From Clostridia bacterium (GTDB lineage: Bacteria > Bacillota > Clostridia > Christensenellales > Borkfalkiaceae): a stretch of 55,776 nt of DNA. Numbering within the stretch: position 1 is the stretch's first letter; every line of letters starts with the position of its first letter. Positions 29,382-40,192 of this stretch are shown here, in pieces. The stretch spans positions 1-55,776 of the forward strand of contig JAGHJD010000026.1 in NCBI GenBank assembly GCA_017886895.1, in the 5' to 3' direction. A model generated the notes under the pieces. It was not told where the DNA came from. It saw only the letters and a list, made by a program, of their open reading frames with translations, and made no database searches. The translations under genes and the position numbers were made by a program.

Positions 29382-31802
29382 TCAGACGATGATGTTGATC
29401 AGCCTGTTCGGCACGACGATGAACTTTTTGACCGTCTTTCCCTCGACGAGCGGGCGGATCGCGTCGTCCGAGAGCGCGAGCGCGCGCATCTCTTCCTCTG
29501 CCGTGCCGTTGGGGATCATGAGCTTGGTCTTGATCTTGCTGTTGACCTGCACGGCGTACTCCGTGCTCTCCTGCACGAGCGCGCTCTCGTCGCAGACGGG
29601 GTAGGGCTGGTCGAATACCGAATACTTTTTCCCGAGCACCTCCCACATTTCTTCCGCGAAGTGGGGCGCGAAGGGGGCAAGCAGCAGGACGAGGTCGTTG
29701 GCACACTCTTTGAAGAAGGCGGCGTCCTTTTCCTCGCAGCCGTCGTATTTGTACATCGCGTTCACGTACTCCATCAGCCGCGCAACGGCAGTGTTGAAGG
29801 AGAAGTTTTCAAGGTCGCGCGTGATGAGCTTGATCGCATTGTTGCGCACGAAATTGAGCTTGCGCTCTTCCTCGCCGTGCGCGGCGGTTCCCTGCGCCTC
29901 TTTGGCTCTGAGCAGGATGCGCTCGGTGCGGTCGAGGAATTTTGCCGCCGATTTGATGCCGTCGTCGCTCCACGGTCCGCCCTCGGTGTACGAGAACCCG
30001 AACATGAGGTACAGGCGGAACACGTCCGAGCCGTATTCGGATACGTAATCGTCAGGGGAGACGATGTTGCCCTTGCTCTTGCTCATGCGGTTCCCGTCGG
30101 GGCCTAAGATGACGCCCTGGTGCACGAGCGAGGTGAACGGCTCGTCAAAGTTCAGGTATCCCATGTCGCGCAGCGCCTTGGTGAAGAACCGCGCGTAAAG
30201 AAGGTGCATGCAGGCGTGTTCCGCCCCGCCGACGTATTTGTCCACGGGCAGCATCTTGTTGACGATCTCGGGGTCGAAGGGCGCCTTTGCGTTGTGCGCG
30301 TCGGGGTAGCGCAGGAAGTACCAGCTCGAACAGACGAAGGTGTCCAGCGTGTCCGCCTCGCGCACCGCGTCCGCACCGCAGACTGGGCACTTCGTGTGCA
30401 TGAACTCCTCGCATTTGGCGAGCGGCGATTTGCCGTCCGGTTCGAACTGCACGTTGTAGGGCAGTTTTACGGGCAGGTCCTTGTAGGGGACGGGCACCGT
30501 GCCGCAGTGCGGGCAGTACACGATGGGGATGGGCGCGCCCCAATAGCGCTGGCGGGAGACCAGCCAGTCGCGCAGGCGGTAGTTGACCTTGCGCGCACCC
30601 TTGCCCAGCTTGGTGAGGTGGTTGGTGATCGCCGTGCGCGCGTCGTCGCCGAACTTGCCGTCGAATTGCAGGCTGTTCACGCAGATGCCGTCCTCGCAGA
30701 AGGGGAGCACCGTCTCGCCGTTCCTGTTCTCGATGACCTTTTTGACGGGCAGCCCGTATTTGTTCGCAAAGGCGAAGTCCCTTTCGTCGTGCGCGGGCAC
30801 ACCCATAACGGCGCCCGTGCCGTAGGAGTAGAGGACGTAGTCCGCCGCCCAGATGGGCACTTTTTCGCCGTTGACGGGGTTTACCGCATAGTGCCCGATG
30901 AACACGCCCGTCTTTTCGCGCGCGGAGGAGAGACGGTCGATCTCGTCCGTCTTTGCCGTGCTTTCGATATACGCCTCGACGGCGGCGCGCTGTTCGTCCG
31001 ATGCGAGCTTGCGCACGAGCGGGTGTTCGGGTGCGAGTACGACGTACGAGACGCCGAACACGGTGTCGGGGCGGGTGGTGAACACTTTGAAGGTGTCGCC
31101 GCTCTCGCAGGTGAATTCGATCTCGCAGCCGACGGATTTGCCGATCCAGTTGCGCTGCATGAGCTTGGTCTTTTCGGGCCAGTCGAGTTTATCCAGCCCG
31201 GACAGGAGTTCCTCCGCATAGTCGGTGATCTTGAAGAACCACTGCGTGAGGTCTTTCTTGATGACGGGCGTGCCGCAGCGCTCGCAGCAGCCCTCCTGCA
31301 CCTGCTCGTTCGCGAGCACGGTGTTGCAGCTCGGGCACCAGTTGACGGGCGCCTCCTTGCGGTAGGCGAGTCCCTTCTCAAAGAGTTTGAGGAACATCCA
31401 CTGCGTCCACTTGTAGTAGTCCTCTTCGCAGGTCTTGATCTCTGCGGACCAGTCGAACATCGCGCCCATCGCGCGGAGCTGGTGCTCCATGGTCTCGATG
31501 TTCTTTTCGGTGGAGTCTTTGGGGTGGATCTTGGTCTTGATGGCGTAGTTTTCCGCGGGCAGCCCGAACGCGTCGAACCCCATCGGCTGGAACACTTCGT
31601 ATCCCTGCATCCTCTTGAACCGCGCATAGCTGTCCGCAGGGCCGTAGTTGTACCAGTGCCCGATATGCAGCTTTGCGCCCGAGGGGTAGGAGAACATTTC
31701 CAGCATATAGAACTTTTTGTCAATGTTCTTCTTGTTGAAGCAGTTTTCTTTCGTCTTTTCCCAGCGCTGCTGCCATTTGCTTTCCACGCTCTTCATATCC
31801 AT
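29382..31802 (-). CDS. leuS: Leucyl-tRNA synthetase
   Basis: [52 protein letters not shown]. Confidence 0.97.
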   Translation of the reverse strand: MDMKSVESKWQQRWEKTKENCFNKKNIDKKFYMLEMFSYPSGAKLHIGHWYNYGPADSYARFKRMQGYEVFQPMGFDAFGLPAENYAIKTKIHPKDSTEKNIETMEHQLRAMGAMFDWSAEIKTCEEDYYKWTQWMFLKLFEKGLAYRKEAPVNWCPSCNTVLANEQVQEGCCERCGTPVIKKDLTQWFFKITDYAEELLSGLDKLDWPEKTKLMQRNWIGKSVGCEIEFTCESGDTFKVFTTRPDTVFGVSYVVLAPEHPLVRKLASDEQRAAVEAYIESTAKTDEIDRLSSAREKTGVFIGHYAVNPVNGEKVPIWAADYVLYSYGTGAVMGVPAHDERDFAFANKYGLPVKKVIENRNGETVLPFCEDGICVNSLQFDGKFGDDARTAITNHLTKLGKGARKVNYRLRDWLVSRQRYWGAPIPIVYCPHCGTVPVPYKDLPVKLPYNVQFEPDGKSPLAKCEEFMHTKCPVCGADAVREADTLDTFVCSSWYFLRYPDAHNAKAPFDPEIVNKMLPVDKYVGGAEHACMHLLYARFFTKALRDMGYLNFDEPFTSLVHQGVILGPDGNRMSKSKGNIVSPDDYVSEYGSDVFRLYLMFGFSYTEGGPWSDDGIKSAAKFLDRTERILLRAKEAQGTAAHGEEERKLNFVRNNAIKLITRDLENFSFNTAVARLMEYVNAMYKYDGCEEKDAAFFKECANDLVLLLAPFAPHFAEEMWEVLGKKYSVFDQPYPVCDESALVQESTEYAVQVNSKIKTKLMIPNGTAEEEMRALALSDDAIRPLVEGKTVKKFIVVPNRLINIIV

Positions 31803-31834
31803 ATCGCTTTTACCTCCGCGCACGGGTGTGCGCT

Positions 31835-32200
31835 TTATTTCTCTTCGTTTGTATCCGCAGGCTTCTGCCCGTCCGCAGCCTTAGGTCTCTGTCCGTCCGC
31901 AGCCGCGTCGGGCTCCGCATCCCCGTTTTGCCCTGCCGCCCCGCTCGTTTCACGTTCCGCACCGGCGGTCGGCTCTGCCGCCCCGCCCGCGTTCTTCTTC
32001 TGCACGAAGTGGCAGATGAGGTAGACCGCGGGGCCTGCGACCGGCACGAACAGGATGAGCAGGTTCCACAGCACGAGCGGCGCTTTTTTGATCTGTTTGC
32101 CCGCGACCAGTTTGTCTTTGAGCAGCAGCCAGATCGTAAAGATCGCGCAGAAGTAGTGCATGATCAGTATGGCGATGAGTGCGATCAGCCAGGCTTCCAT
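31835..32200 (-). CDS. Small membrane protein, PLDc_N-like
   Basis: Two TM segments ([47 protein letters not shown]) and an Ala/Gly/Asp-rich tail. Confidence 0.6.
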   Translation of the reverse strand: MEAWLIALIAILIMHYFCAIFTIWLLLKDKLVAGKQIKKAPLVLWNLLILFVPVAGPAVYLICHFVQKKNAGGAAEPTAGAERETSGAAGQNGDAEPDAAADGQRPKAADGQKPADTNEEK

Positions 32201-32247
32201 ATGCGGCTCCCGTGAAAAGTCCGTTTTGTACGGCTCTAATAGTTGGT

Positions 32248-32276
32248 ATTATATAATTTTCCATGCGTTTAGTCAA
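32248..32276 (-). promoter_or_regulatory. Promoter for the PLDc_N-like gene and leuS
   Basis: Minus strand TTGACT-N17-TATAAT. Confidence 0.75.
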
Positions 32277-32361
32277 GTGATATGCGCGGCGCAAATTTTT
32301 GCAAAGGGTGCAATTCGGGGCGCGGTAAATAAATCGCGCCCGTCTGCATACACTGAATCAT

Positions 32362-33069
32362 ATGGGTGAATTGGTCGTTTCGGAGCGGGAGGGCGCCTTC
32401 CGCTACATTGCCTACGTCGCGGGCGCGCTGGCGGGCAGCCGCGGCGCGAAGGCGCGCACGCAGGTCTCTTTCAGCGGCGGCCGCGCCGTGCTGCGTGTGC
32501 TGGCGGAGGAGCGCGAGGCGTCGGTGCGCGCGCTCGCGGCGGACAGGATCGCGGAGGTCTACTGCATCGGTTACAAGTACGAACTTCTTCGCGGGCTGAT
32601 CTGCCCCGCGGGGCTGAGCGAGGAGGAGCGCGGCATTCTGCGCACGGCGGTCATCGCGGCGGATCTTGCTGCCGACAAGCGGTACGTGCTCTCCCGCCTT
32701 TCGGAGGTGCGCGAGCACACGCTGGACGGCTTTTTCCGCTTCCGCCTGCGCGAACTTGCGGCGAAGTGGCGGGGGATCGCCGCGTGCGTCCCGCGCGTGT
32801 TCACGCGCGGCGAACTAGCGGAATTTATGGAATACCTGCTCGGCGGGAACAGGGGCAGGGTGTTCCTCAAGGGCAGCGAGGTGTACGACGCGCGCTGCCG
32901 CAGGCTCAGACGGAGCTCCTTGCTTGGCGACGGCGCGCCGGAGACGGATACGCTCCGCGAGATCGTGCTCAGCGGCGCGGGCAAGGTGGACTGCCTCGGC
33001 ACGCCGGGGGAGCGGGAGCAGCTTTTTCTGCGCCGCTACTATGCGGGCAGGGTCGGGTTTTACGCCTGA
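32362..33069 (+). CDS. YtxC-like sporulation-associated protein (tentative)
   Basis: 235 aa; located directly upstream of thrS as ytxC is in Bacillus subtilis; LDGFFRFRLRELAAKWRGI; family call from memory. Confidence 0.5.
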   Translation: MGELVVSEREGAFRYIAYVAGALAGSRGAKARTQVSFSGGRAVLRVLAEEREASVRALAADRIAEVYCIGYKYELLRGLICPAGLSEEERGILRTAVIAADLAADKRYVLSRLSEVREHTLDGFFRFRLRELAAKWRGIAACVPRVFTRGELAEFMEYLLGGNRGRVFLKGSEVYDARCRRLRRSSLLGDGAPETDTLREIVLSGAGKVDCLGTPGEREQLFLRRYYAGRVGFYA

Positions 33070-33135
33070 TGCCGCCGCGCGGAAATTTCCGCGCGGCGTG
33101 CCTGCAAATTCTTGCGCGGGGGCAGCGGAAAATCG

Positions 33136-33164
33136 TTGACAAACGCCGTCAAATGGGGTAGAAT
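33136..33164 (+). promoter_or_regulatory. thrS leader promoter (TTGACA-N17-TAGAAT)
   Basis: TTGACA 33136-33141, TAGAAT 33159-33164. Confidence 0.8.
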
Positions 33165-33174
33165 AAGGCAAAAA

Positions 33175-33415
33175 TAAATGCCCTCGGAAAGAGGGGAGAC
33201 AAGTATGCCGCAGCGGGCACTGTACAGAGAGCGGAACGGTCGCTGGAAGTTCCGTCATCCCCCGCGGAAGAAACCGCTCCCTTCGGGCAGAGTTTTCCGC
33301 CTCTTTTCAAAAGGCGGAGCAAAAGAGAGGCGGCTGGTGCCGCAATTAAGGTGGAACCGCGCAGAGAAAATGCGTCCTTAAACGATCGTTTGAGGGCGCT
33401 TATATTTTTTTGATT
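33175..33415 (+). promoter_or_regulatory. T-box riboswitch (threonine) upstream of thrS
   Basis: T-box motif AGGTGGAACCGCG 33349-33361; terminator GCGTCCTTAAACGATCGTTTGAGGGCGC then TTATATTTTTTT; candidate specifier ACC at 33273-33275 in GAAACCGC. Confidence 0.9.
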
Positions 33416-33447
33416 TGAAAAGAAGAACAAAGGGAGGTATAAAAGGA

Positions 33448-35355
33448 ATGGTGATCACACTCAAGGGCGGCGACAAGAGGGAGTACGCCGCGCCCGTGAC
33501 CTGCAAACAGATCGCGCAGGACATCAGCGAAGGGCTTGCGCGTTCTGCCGTCGCCGCAAAGGTGAACGGAAAGCTCGTCGATCTCGCTTTCCCCGTGGAG
33601 GAGGATGCCGAGGTCGAGATCGTCACGCTCAAGGACAAGGAGGGGCTGCAGGTCTACCGTCACACCGCCGCACACGTGCTCGCGCAGGCGGTCAAGGCGA
33701 TCTACCCGACCAGCAAGCTCGCGATAGGGCCCACCATCGAGAACGGGTTCTATTACGACATCGACTTCAAGACCCCCATCTCGGCGGAGGACCTCTCCAA
33801 GATTGAGGCGGAGATGAAGAAGATCATCAAGAGCAATCTGCCCATCGAGCGCTTTACGCTGCCCCGTGCGGATGCGATCAAGCTCATGACCAAGTATTCC
33901 GAGAAATACAAGGTCGAGCTCATCAAGGACCTGCCCGAAGGGGAGGAGATCTCCTTCTACAAGCAGGGCGGGTTCACCGACCTCTGCCGCGGGCCGCACC
34001 TGCCCTCGACGGGGAAGATCAAGGCGTTCAAGCTGATGAGCATCGCGGGCGCGTACTGGCGCGGCAACGAGAAGAACAAGATGCTCACCCGCATCTACGG
34101 CACCGCCTTTGCGAAGAAGGAGGAGCTCGACGCCTATTTCACCATGCTCGAAGAGGCGAAAAAGCGCGACCACACCAAGCTCGGCAAAGAGCTGGGGCTG
34201 TTCGCCTTCATGAACGAGGGCAGGGGGTTCCCGTTCTTCCTCCCCAAGGGCATGGTGCTTAAAAATATCCTCATCGACTACTGGCGGCAGATCCATACCC
34301 GCGAAGGGTACGTCGAAGTGCAGACGCCGATCATCCTGAGCCGCAGCCTGTGGGAGACGTCCGGGCACTGGGATCATTATAAAGAGAATATGTACACGAC
34401 CAAGATCGACGGGGAGGACTGCGCCATCAAGCCCATGAACTGCCCCGGCGGGATGCTGATCTACAAGCTCAGCCCGCACAGCTACAAAGATCTGCCCATC
34501 CGCATGGGCGAGCTGGGGATCGTGCACCGCCACGAGAAGAGCGGGCAGCTCCACGGGCTGATGCGCGTGCGCTGTTTTACGCAGGACGACGCGCATATCT
34601 TCATGCTGCCCGAGCAGATCACGGGCGAGATCAAGGGCGTCGTGCGCATCATCAACGAGGTCTATACGCTGTTCGGCTTTAAGTATCACGTCGAACTCTC
34701 CACCCGCCCCGAAAACAGCATCGGCAGCGACGAGGACTGGGAGAATGCGACGAACGCCCTGCGCGCCGCGCTGGACGAGATGCAGCTCCCGTACGTCGTC
34801 AACGAGGGCGACGGCGCGTTCTACGGCCCGAAGATCGACTTCCACCTGACCGACTCTATCGGCAGGACGTGGCAGTGCGGCACCATTCAGCTCGACTTCC
34901 AGCTCCCGCAGCGGTTCGAGGCAGAGTACACGGGCGAGGACGGGCAGAAACACCGCCCGATCATGATCCACCGCGTCGTGTTCGGCTCCATCGAGCGCTT
35001 TATCGGCATCCTCATCGAGCACTATGCGGGCAAGTTCCCCGTCTGGCTCGCTCCCGTGCAGGTCAAGGTGCTGCCCGTTTCGGATAAGTCCCTCGAATAC
35101 GCAAAGAGCGTCGGGGCGGCGCTGCGGGAGAAGGGCTTGCGCGCGGAGACGGACGAGCGCAACGAGAAGATCGGCTACAAGATCCGCGAGGCGCAGCTCG
35201 AAAAGGTGCCGTACATGCTCATCGTCGGCGACAAGGAGCGCGAGGAGGGCACCGTCTCCGTGCGCATGCGCGAAAAGGGCGACGTCGGCGCCATGTCGGT
35301 CGAGGAGTTCGCGGAAAAGGTCAAAAAAGAGAACGACGAACGGACGGTTTTTTAA
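33448..35355 (+). CDS. thrS: Threonyl-tRNA synthetase
   Basis: TGS domain, GPTIENGFYYDI, MNCPGGMLIY, RHEKSGQLHGLMRVRCFTQDDAH; start ATG 33448. Confidence 0.97.
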   Translation: MVITLKGGDKREYAAPVTCKQIAQDISEGLARSAVAAKVNGKLVDLAFPVEEDAEVEIVTLKDKEGLQVYRHTAAHVLAQAVKAIYPTSKLAIGPTIENGFYYDIDFKTPISAEDLSKIEAEMKKIIKSNLPIERFTLPRADAIKLMTKYSEKYKVELIKDLPEGEEISFYKQGGFTDLCRGPHLPSTGKIKAFKLMSIAGAYWRGNEKNKMLTRIYGTAFAKKEELDAYFTMLEEAKKRDHTKLGKELGLFAFMNEGRGFPFFLPKGMVLKNILIDYWRQIHTREGYVEVQTPIILSRSLWETSGHWDHYKENMYTTKIDGEDCAIKPMNCPGGMLIYKLSPHSYKDLPIRMGELGIVHRHEKSGQLHGLMRVRCFTQDDAHIFMLPEQITGEIKGVVRIINEVYTLFGFKYHVELSTRPENSIGSDEDWENATNALRAALDEMQLPYVVNEGDGAFYGPKIDFHLTDSIGRTWQCGTIQLDFQLPQRFEAEYTGEDGQKHRPIMIHRVVFGSIERFIGILIEHYAGKFPVWLAPVQVKVLPVSDKSLEYAKSVGAALREKGLRAETDERNEKIGYKIREAQLEKVPYMLIVGDKEREEGTVSVRMREKGDVGAMSVEEFAEKVKKENDERTVF

Positions 35356-35383
35356 AAAGCGCGGAAAAGTGCCGCAAAAACCG

Positions 35384-35412
35384 TTGACAAACGCGCGGGA
35401 ATGGGATATACT
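35384..35412 (+). promoter_or_regulatory. infC operon promoter (TTGACA-N17-TATACT)
   Basis: TTGACA 35384-35389, TATACT 35407-35412. Confidence 0.85.
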
Positions 35413-35595
35413 TTTGCGGAAAGCAGAAGAAAGACCTTCTCGCCTTGCGGCAATCGCGTTGCAAGCGCCATAAATACGATTTGTTCGCCGATTTGCCTTT
35501 CAGCGTTCGGCGGCTTGGTTCGGTTTATGCGGAGCGGGTCATTTCTGACCCGCTTTTTTCTCGCCGCAAGGCAAATAAAACGGAAAGGACGGTAC
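35413..35595 (+). promoter_or_regulatory. infC-rpmI-rplT leader, probable L20-type autoregulatory attenuator
   Basis: Terminator AGCGGGTCA-TTTC-TGACCCGCT-TTTTT at 35533-35559; GCCTTGCGGC 35442-35451 is perfectly complementary to GCCGCAAGGC 35563-35572. Confidence 0.75.
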
Positions 35596-36117
35596 ATGGC
35601 AAACTTTAAAAGTCAGCATCAGGTCAACGAGCAGATCCGCGATCGTGAAGTGAGAGTGATCGGCGCAGACGGGCAGCAGCTCGGCGTCATGAGTTCGTAC
35701 GAGGCGATGCGCCTCGCGGAAGAGAGCGACATGGATCTGGTAAAGATCTCGCCGACGGCGGTCCCGCCCGTCTGCAAGATCATGGACTACGGCAAGTACA
35801 AATTCGACCTCGGCAAGAAGGAGAAGGAGAACCGCCGCAACCAGAAGATGGTCGAGCTCAAAGAGGTGCGCCTCTCCATGACCATCGATACCAACGATCT
35901 GAACGTCAAGTCCCGCCAGGCACAGAAGTTCCTCGAATCGGGGAACAAAGTGCTCGTTTCCATCCGCATGCGCGGCAGGCAGAACGCGCATCCCGGGCTC
36001 GGGGTGGAAGTGATGAACAAGTTCTTTGAAACGCTCGAAGGTCGTGCAGTCATGGACAAAAAGCCGACCAACGAGGGGCGCAACATCTCCATGGTGCTTT
36101 CGCCCGTCAAGCAATAA
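35596..36117 (+). CDS. infC: Translation initiation factor IF-3
   Basis: NEQIRDREVRVIGADGQQLG, VPPVCKIMDYGKYKF, KEVRLSMTIDTND. Confidence 0.96.
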   Translation: MANFKSQHQVNEQIRDREVRVIGADGQQLGVMSSYEAMRLAEESDMDLVKISPTAVPPVCKIMDYGKYKFDLGKKEKENRRNQKMVELKEVRLSMTIDTNDLNVKSRQAQKFLESGNKVLVSIRMRGRQNAHPGLGVEVMNKFFETLEGRAVMDKKPTNEGRNISMVLSPVKQ

Positions 36118-36186
36118 ACCGCGCCGCGCGCGCGGGCGCCCCTATGCGGGCGCAGCAGCAAAGAAAATAAAATCGGAGGAGTTATC

Positions 36187-36387
36187 ATGCCTAAACAGAA
36201 ATCGCACAGCGGTTCCAAAAAGCGCTTCGACGTCACGGGGAGCGGCCGCGTAAAGAGAGCACAGTCGGGTAAGAACCACAAGACGGGGGACAAGCCCCGC
36301 AAGAGGAAGAGGAGCCTCCGCCAGACGGCTTACGTCAGCGACGCGCAGGAATCCAACGTCAAGAACCTCATTCCCTATAAGAAGTAA
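36187..36387 (+). CDS. rpmI: Ribosomal protein L35
   Basis: MPKQKSHSGSKKRFDVTGSGRVKRAQSGKNH. Confidence 0.95.
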   Translation: MPKQKSHSGSKKRFDVTGSGRVKRAQSGKNHKTGDKPRKRKRSLRQTAYVSDAQESNVKNLIPYKK

Positions 36388-36408
36388 GAGAGCAAGGAGG
36401 AAGGAACA

Positions 36409-36762
36409 ATGCGTATCAAAAGAGGTGTCAACGCTGTAAAAAAGCGCAGGAAGATCTTTAAACTTTCCAAGGGCTATTTCGGTTCCAAGAGCCGTTCCTA
36501 CCGCATCGCGCGCGAAGCGGTGATGAAGTCGCTGATGTATGCGTACGTCGGCAGGAAACGCCGCAAGCGCGATTTCCGCCAGCTCTGGATCGCGCGTATC
36601 AACGCCGCGGCAAGGGTGAACGGGCTCTCTTACAGCAAATTCATGCACGGGCTGAAAGTTGCGGGCATCGACCTGAACAGGAAGGTGCTTGCGGATATCG
36701 CCGTCAGCGACGCGGCTGCGTTCGCCGCCCTCGCGGAGAAGGCGAAAGCGGCGATCGCTTAA
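36409..36762 (+). CDS. rplT: Ribosomal protein L20
   Basis: [41 protein letters not shown]. Confidence 0.97.
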   Translation: MRIKRGVNAVKKRRKIFKLSKGYFGSKSRSYRIAREAVMKSLMYAYVGRKRRKRDFRQLWIARINAAARVNGLSYSKFMHGLKVAGIDLNRKVLADIAVSDAAAFAALAEKAKAAIA

Positions 36763-36772
36763 ATCAATCGGT

Positions 36773-36803
36773 AAAAACCTTCTTTCGCGAGAAGGTTTTT
36801 TGC
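36773..36803 (+). terminator. Terminator after rplT
   Basis: AAAAACCTTCT-TTCGCG-AGAAGGTTTTTT. Confidence 0.9.
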
Positions 36804-36810
36804 TAATCGC

Positions 36811-37545
36811 ATGATCATCACGTCGAGAACAAACGAAAGCGTAAAGCGCATCGCCGCCCTGAAAGAGAAGAAGGGGCGGCGCGAGGCGCGCGCCTACCTC
36901 GTCGAGGGCGTCAAGCAGGTGCGCGAGGCGCTCGCGGGCGGGCTGCCCGTCGAGCGGGTCGTGCTCTCCGAGCGGTATGCGGGGGAGGAGTTTTCCCTCC
37001 CGCCCGAAAAGCTGCTGCGCGTTTCGGCGTCCGTCTTTGAAAAGCTCAGCGAGGAGGCGGCGCCGCAGGGCGTGCTCGCGGTGCTCTCCCTGCCGGACTG
37101 CACGCCCGCGCCCCCGCGCGGGAACGCGCTCTTTCTGGACGGGATCGCGGATCCCGGGAATCTGGGGACGATCGTCCGCACGGCGAACGGCGCGGGGTAT
37201 GCGGACGTCTATCTGCGTAACTGCGCGGACCCGTTCGCGCCCAAGTGCGTGCGCGCGGCGATGAGCGGCATCTTCTTCGTGCGCCTGCATATCGGCGGCG
37301 ACGGGGAGTTGTTCGGCGCGCTCGGCGGCGTCCCGTTCGTGTGCGCGGACATGGCGGGGGAGGATATGTTCTCCTTCTCGCCGCCCCGCCCGTTCTGCCT
37401 CGTCATCGGCAGCGAGGCGAACGGCGTGAGCGAAGAGGTGCGCGCGCGGTGCGCGCAAACCGTCTCCGTTCCGCTGCGCGAAACGTGCGAGAGCCTCAAT
37501 GCGGCGGTCGCGGCGGGGATACTCATGTATCAGTTATCGAAATAA
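36811..37545 (+). CDS. TrmH/SpoU-family RNA methyltransferase
   Basis: [61 protein letters not shown]. Confidence 0.92.
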   Translation: MIITSRTNESVKRIAALKEKKGRREARAYLVEGVKQVREALAGGLPVERVVLSERYAGEEFSLPPEKLLRVSASVFEKLSEEAAPQGVLAVLSLPDCTPAPPRGNALFLDGIADPGNLGTIVRTANGAGYADVYLRNCADPFAPKCVRAAMSGIFFVRLHIGGDGELFGALGGVPFVCADMAGEDMFSFSPPRPFCLVIGSEANGVSEEVRARCAQTVSVPLRETCESLNAAVAAGILMYQLSK

Positions 37546-37562
37546 TCATCGGAGGATCAACA

Positions 37563-38303
37563 ATGTCAGGGCACAGCAAATGGCATAACATACAGGCAAG
37601 GAAGGGGAAGGCGGACGCGGCGCGCGGCAAGATCTTCACCAAGATCGGGCGCGAGATCTCCGTCGCCGCCAAGGGCAACCCCAATCCCGATACGAACAGC
37701 AAGCTCGCCGACGCGATCGCGAAGGCGAAGGCGAACAACATGCCCAACGACAACATTCAGCGCTGCATCAAGAAGGCGGCGGGCGAGCTGGGCAGCGCGA
37801 ACTATGAGACGCTCGTGTACGAGGGTTACGGCGTGGGCGGCTCCGCGCTCATCATCAACACGCTCACCGACAACAAGAACCGCACCGCGGGCGACGTGCG
37901 CAGCACCCTCTCCAAGGGCGGCGGCGAGCTCGGCAGCACGGGCTGCGTCTCGTACATGTTCGACAACAAGGGGCTGCTCGTCGTCGAGCGCACCGTCGGT
38001 CTGGACGAGGACACCGTCACCGAATACGCCATCGACGCGGGCGCGGACGACATCGTCGTACAGGACGACGCCTACGAGATCTACACCAGCCCCGCGGCGT
38101 TTTCGGGCGTGCGCAAATACCTTGAAGAGAAGGGGCTCTCCTTCCTCGAGGCGGATGTGCGCATGATCCCGCAGAGCAAGATCACCCTCAGCGAAGAGAA
38201 CACCGAGAAATTCATCAAATTGCTGGACAAACTCGAAGATCTCGACGACGTGCAGGACGTGTATCACAACGTGGAGCTGCCCGAAGACGAGGACGAAGAA
38301 TAG
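37563..38303 (+). CDS. YebC/PmpR family transcriptional/translation regulator
   Basis: [32 protein letters not shown]. Confidence 0.95.
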   Translation: MSGHSKWHNIQARKGKADAARGKIFTKIGREISVAAKGNPNPDTNSKLADAIAKAKANNMPNDNIQRCIKKAAGELGSANYETLVYEGYGVGGSALIINTLTDNKNRTAGDVRSTLSKGGGELGSTGCVSYMFDNKGLLVVERTVGLDEDTVTEYAIDAGADDIVVQDDAYEIYTSPAAFSGVRKYLEEKGLSFLEADVRMIPQSKITLSEENTEKFIKLLDKLEDLDDVQDVYHNVELPEDEDEE

Positions 38304-38482
38304 TTTCGTTTCGTGTACGCGGCGCATAGCTTTGTCAGGCTTGCGTTTTCCCTCGGTCATTTGCATCTGGCAAACTCCCGTCGGGAAAGCCGCGCCTTCC
38401 TCGCTCTGCTTGCGTCTCCGAACCGAAACAGCGGGCGGGAGAAACAGGCGCTTTGTCCGATTGCGGCAAAAGGAGAAAGAAA

Positions 38483-39730
38483 ATGGACGTTTACGAAAGT
38501 GTTGCGGCAGTCTGCCGCAAGGCGAAGGAGCATGCCTCTGCGGTCGCGTTTGCGTCCGAGGCGGACATGAACGCCATGCTGAAAGCGGCGGCGGACGCTC
38601 TGCGCGCGCGGGCGGCGTATATCATCGCCGAAAACGCGGAGGACGTGAAGAACTGTACGCGCGGCGCACAGTTTGCGGACAGGCTCATGCTCAACGAAAA
38701 GCGCATCGACGGCATCGCCGCAGGGCTTGAAAAGCTCGTCGAGCTGAAATGCCCCGTCGGCGAAGTGCTGGAAGAGCGCACGCTGTACAACGGGCTGCGC
38801 CTTTCGCGCGTGCGCGTGCCCCTCGGCGTCATCGGCATTATTTACGAATCCCGCCCCAACGTGACGGCGGACGCGATCGGGCTTTGCGTCAAGAGCGGGA
38901 ACGCGGTCGTTCTCCGCGGCAGCAAGGATGCGCTCCGCTCCAACAAAGCGATCTGTGCGGTCGTCAAAGGCGCGATCGCGGCGGCGGGGTACGACCCCGA
39001 GTTTATTCAGCTCATCGAGGACGGCTCGCGCGAGGGCGCGACTGCGCTCATGCAGATGAACGGGCTTGTCGACGTGCTCATCCCCCGCGGCGGCGCGGCG
39101 CTCATTCAGAACGCAGTCCGCAACGCGACGGTACCCGTCATCGAGACGGGCACGGGCAACTGCCACGTCTATTTTGAAAAGAGCGCAGACCTTTCCATGG
39201 CGCTGCCCGTTCTGCTCAATGCAAAGACGCAGCGCACCTCCGTGTGCAATGCCTGCGAAAGCCTGCTCGTCGACGAAGAGTTTGCGCAGAAGCACCTCGC
39301 CGAGATCGTCGCCGCCCTGCAAAACGCGGGAGTAGAGATCGTCGCCTGCGAAAAATGCCGCGCGCTCATTCCCTCCCTCGCGCCCGCGACGGAGGAGGAC
39401 TTTGCGGCGGAGTTCCTCGCCATGAAGATCTCCGTGAAGATCGTGAGCGGCGTGGACGAGGCGGTCGCGCATGTCAATAAATACGGCACCCACCACAGCG
39501 ACAGCATCGTCACGAATGACGCCGCTGCCGCGGAAAAATTCCTGAACGAAGTGGACAGCGCCGCCGTCTATCACAACGCGAGCACCCGTTTTACGGACGG
39601 GTTCGAGTTCGGGCTGGGCGCGGAGATGGGGATCTCCACGCAGAAGCTGCACGCACGCGGGCCGATGGGGCTGCGCGAGCTCACCTCCTATAAGTACGTC
39701 GTGCGCGGGGAAGGGCAGGTGCGCAGCTGA
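38483..39730 (+). CDS. proA: Glutamate-5-semialdehyde dehydrogenase
   Basis: VPLGVIGIIYESRPNVTADAIGLCVKSGNAVVLRGSKDA, NASTRFTDGFEFGLGAEMGISTQKLHARGPMGL. Confidence 0.96.
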   Translation: MDVYESVAAVCRKAKEHASAVAFASEADMNAMLKAAADALRARAAYIIAENAEDVKNCTRGAQFADRLMLNEKRIDGIAAGLEKLVELKCPVGEVLEERTLYNGLRLSRVRVPLGVIGIIYESRPNVTADAIGLCVKSGNAVVLRGSKDALRSNKAICAVVKGAIAAAGYDPEFIQLIEDGSREGATALMQMNGLVDVLIPRGGAALIQNAVRNATVPVIETGTGNCHVYFEKSADLSMALPVLLNAKTQRTSVCNACESLLVDEEFAQKHLAEIVAALQNAGVEIVACEKCRALIPSLAPATEEDFAAEFLAMKISVKIVSGVDEAVAHVNKYGTHHSDSIVTNDAAAAEKFLNEVDSAAVYHNASTRFTDGFEFGLGAEMGISTQKLHARGPMGLRELTSYKYVVRGEGQVRS

Positions 39731-40134
39731 GCATAGGGGGCAGCGTCAAAATTGGTTCAAGCGGGAGGCGCGGTGCCGTCTGCCGCGGCAAGGCCCGCAA
39801 AAATTTTTTTTCGGGCTGCGCATAAAATCCGTACTCCCGCAGATACTGTTACTGTCAGCGGTGATAGAGCAGGTCCGCGGAAGAAAAAACGGTTTGAGAG
39901 AATTGGATTTTAAGAAAGGATCTGCACCCATTTTATTGCCGCTTTCAGATAGAGTCACGTTTTGAATGCGGCAGAAATTGCCCGGGCGCGAAGAAGATTT
40001 TCGGACTGAAAAAGAAAGAAAAGAAGAGCGGAAGGGTAAATGCAACCGCAGGATAAGACGGGGCGAATGATGAGAGGGAAGGTGTAAGTACGTTACGCGT
40101 TCTCTCTTATTTTTTGTGCGGGCGGCTCTGCAAG

Positions 40135-40163
40135 TTTACATTTTTCCGCCGATATGATACAAT
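40135..40163 (+). promoter_or_regulatory. Putative promoter (TTTACA-N17-TACAAT, extended -10)
   Basis: TTTACA 40135-40140, TGATACAAT ending 40163. Confidence 0.6.
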
Positions 40164-40192
40164 AGGGAAGATATTGCAGACGGAGGCAAACG

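Noticed and set aside
37245-37562. N-terminal extension of the YebC-type ORF (352 aa)
   Set aside because: It overlaps the TrmH gene in another frame; [11 protein letters not shown] at 37563 is the canonical start.
39746-40045. 99-aa minus-strand ORF between proA and the Ig/MBL pair
   Set aside because: No recognisable domain and no convincing SD; kept only as an unexplained region.
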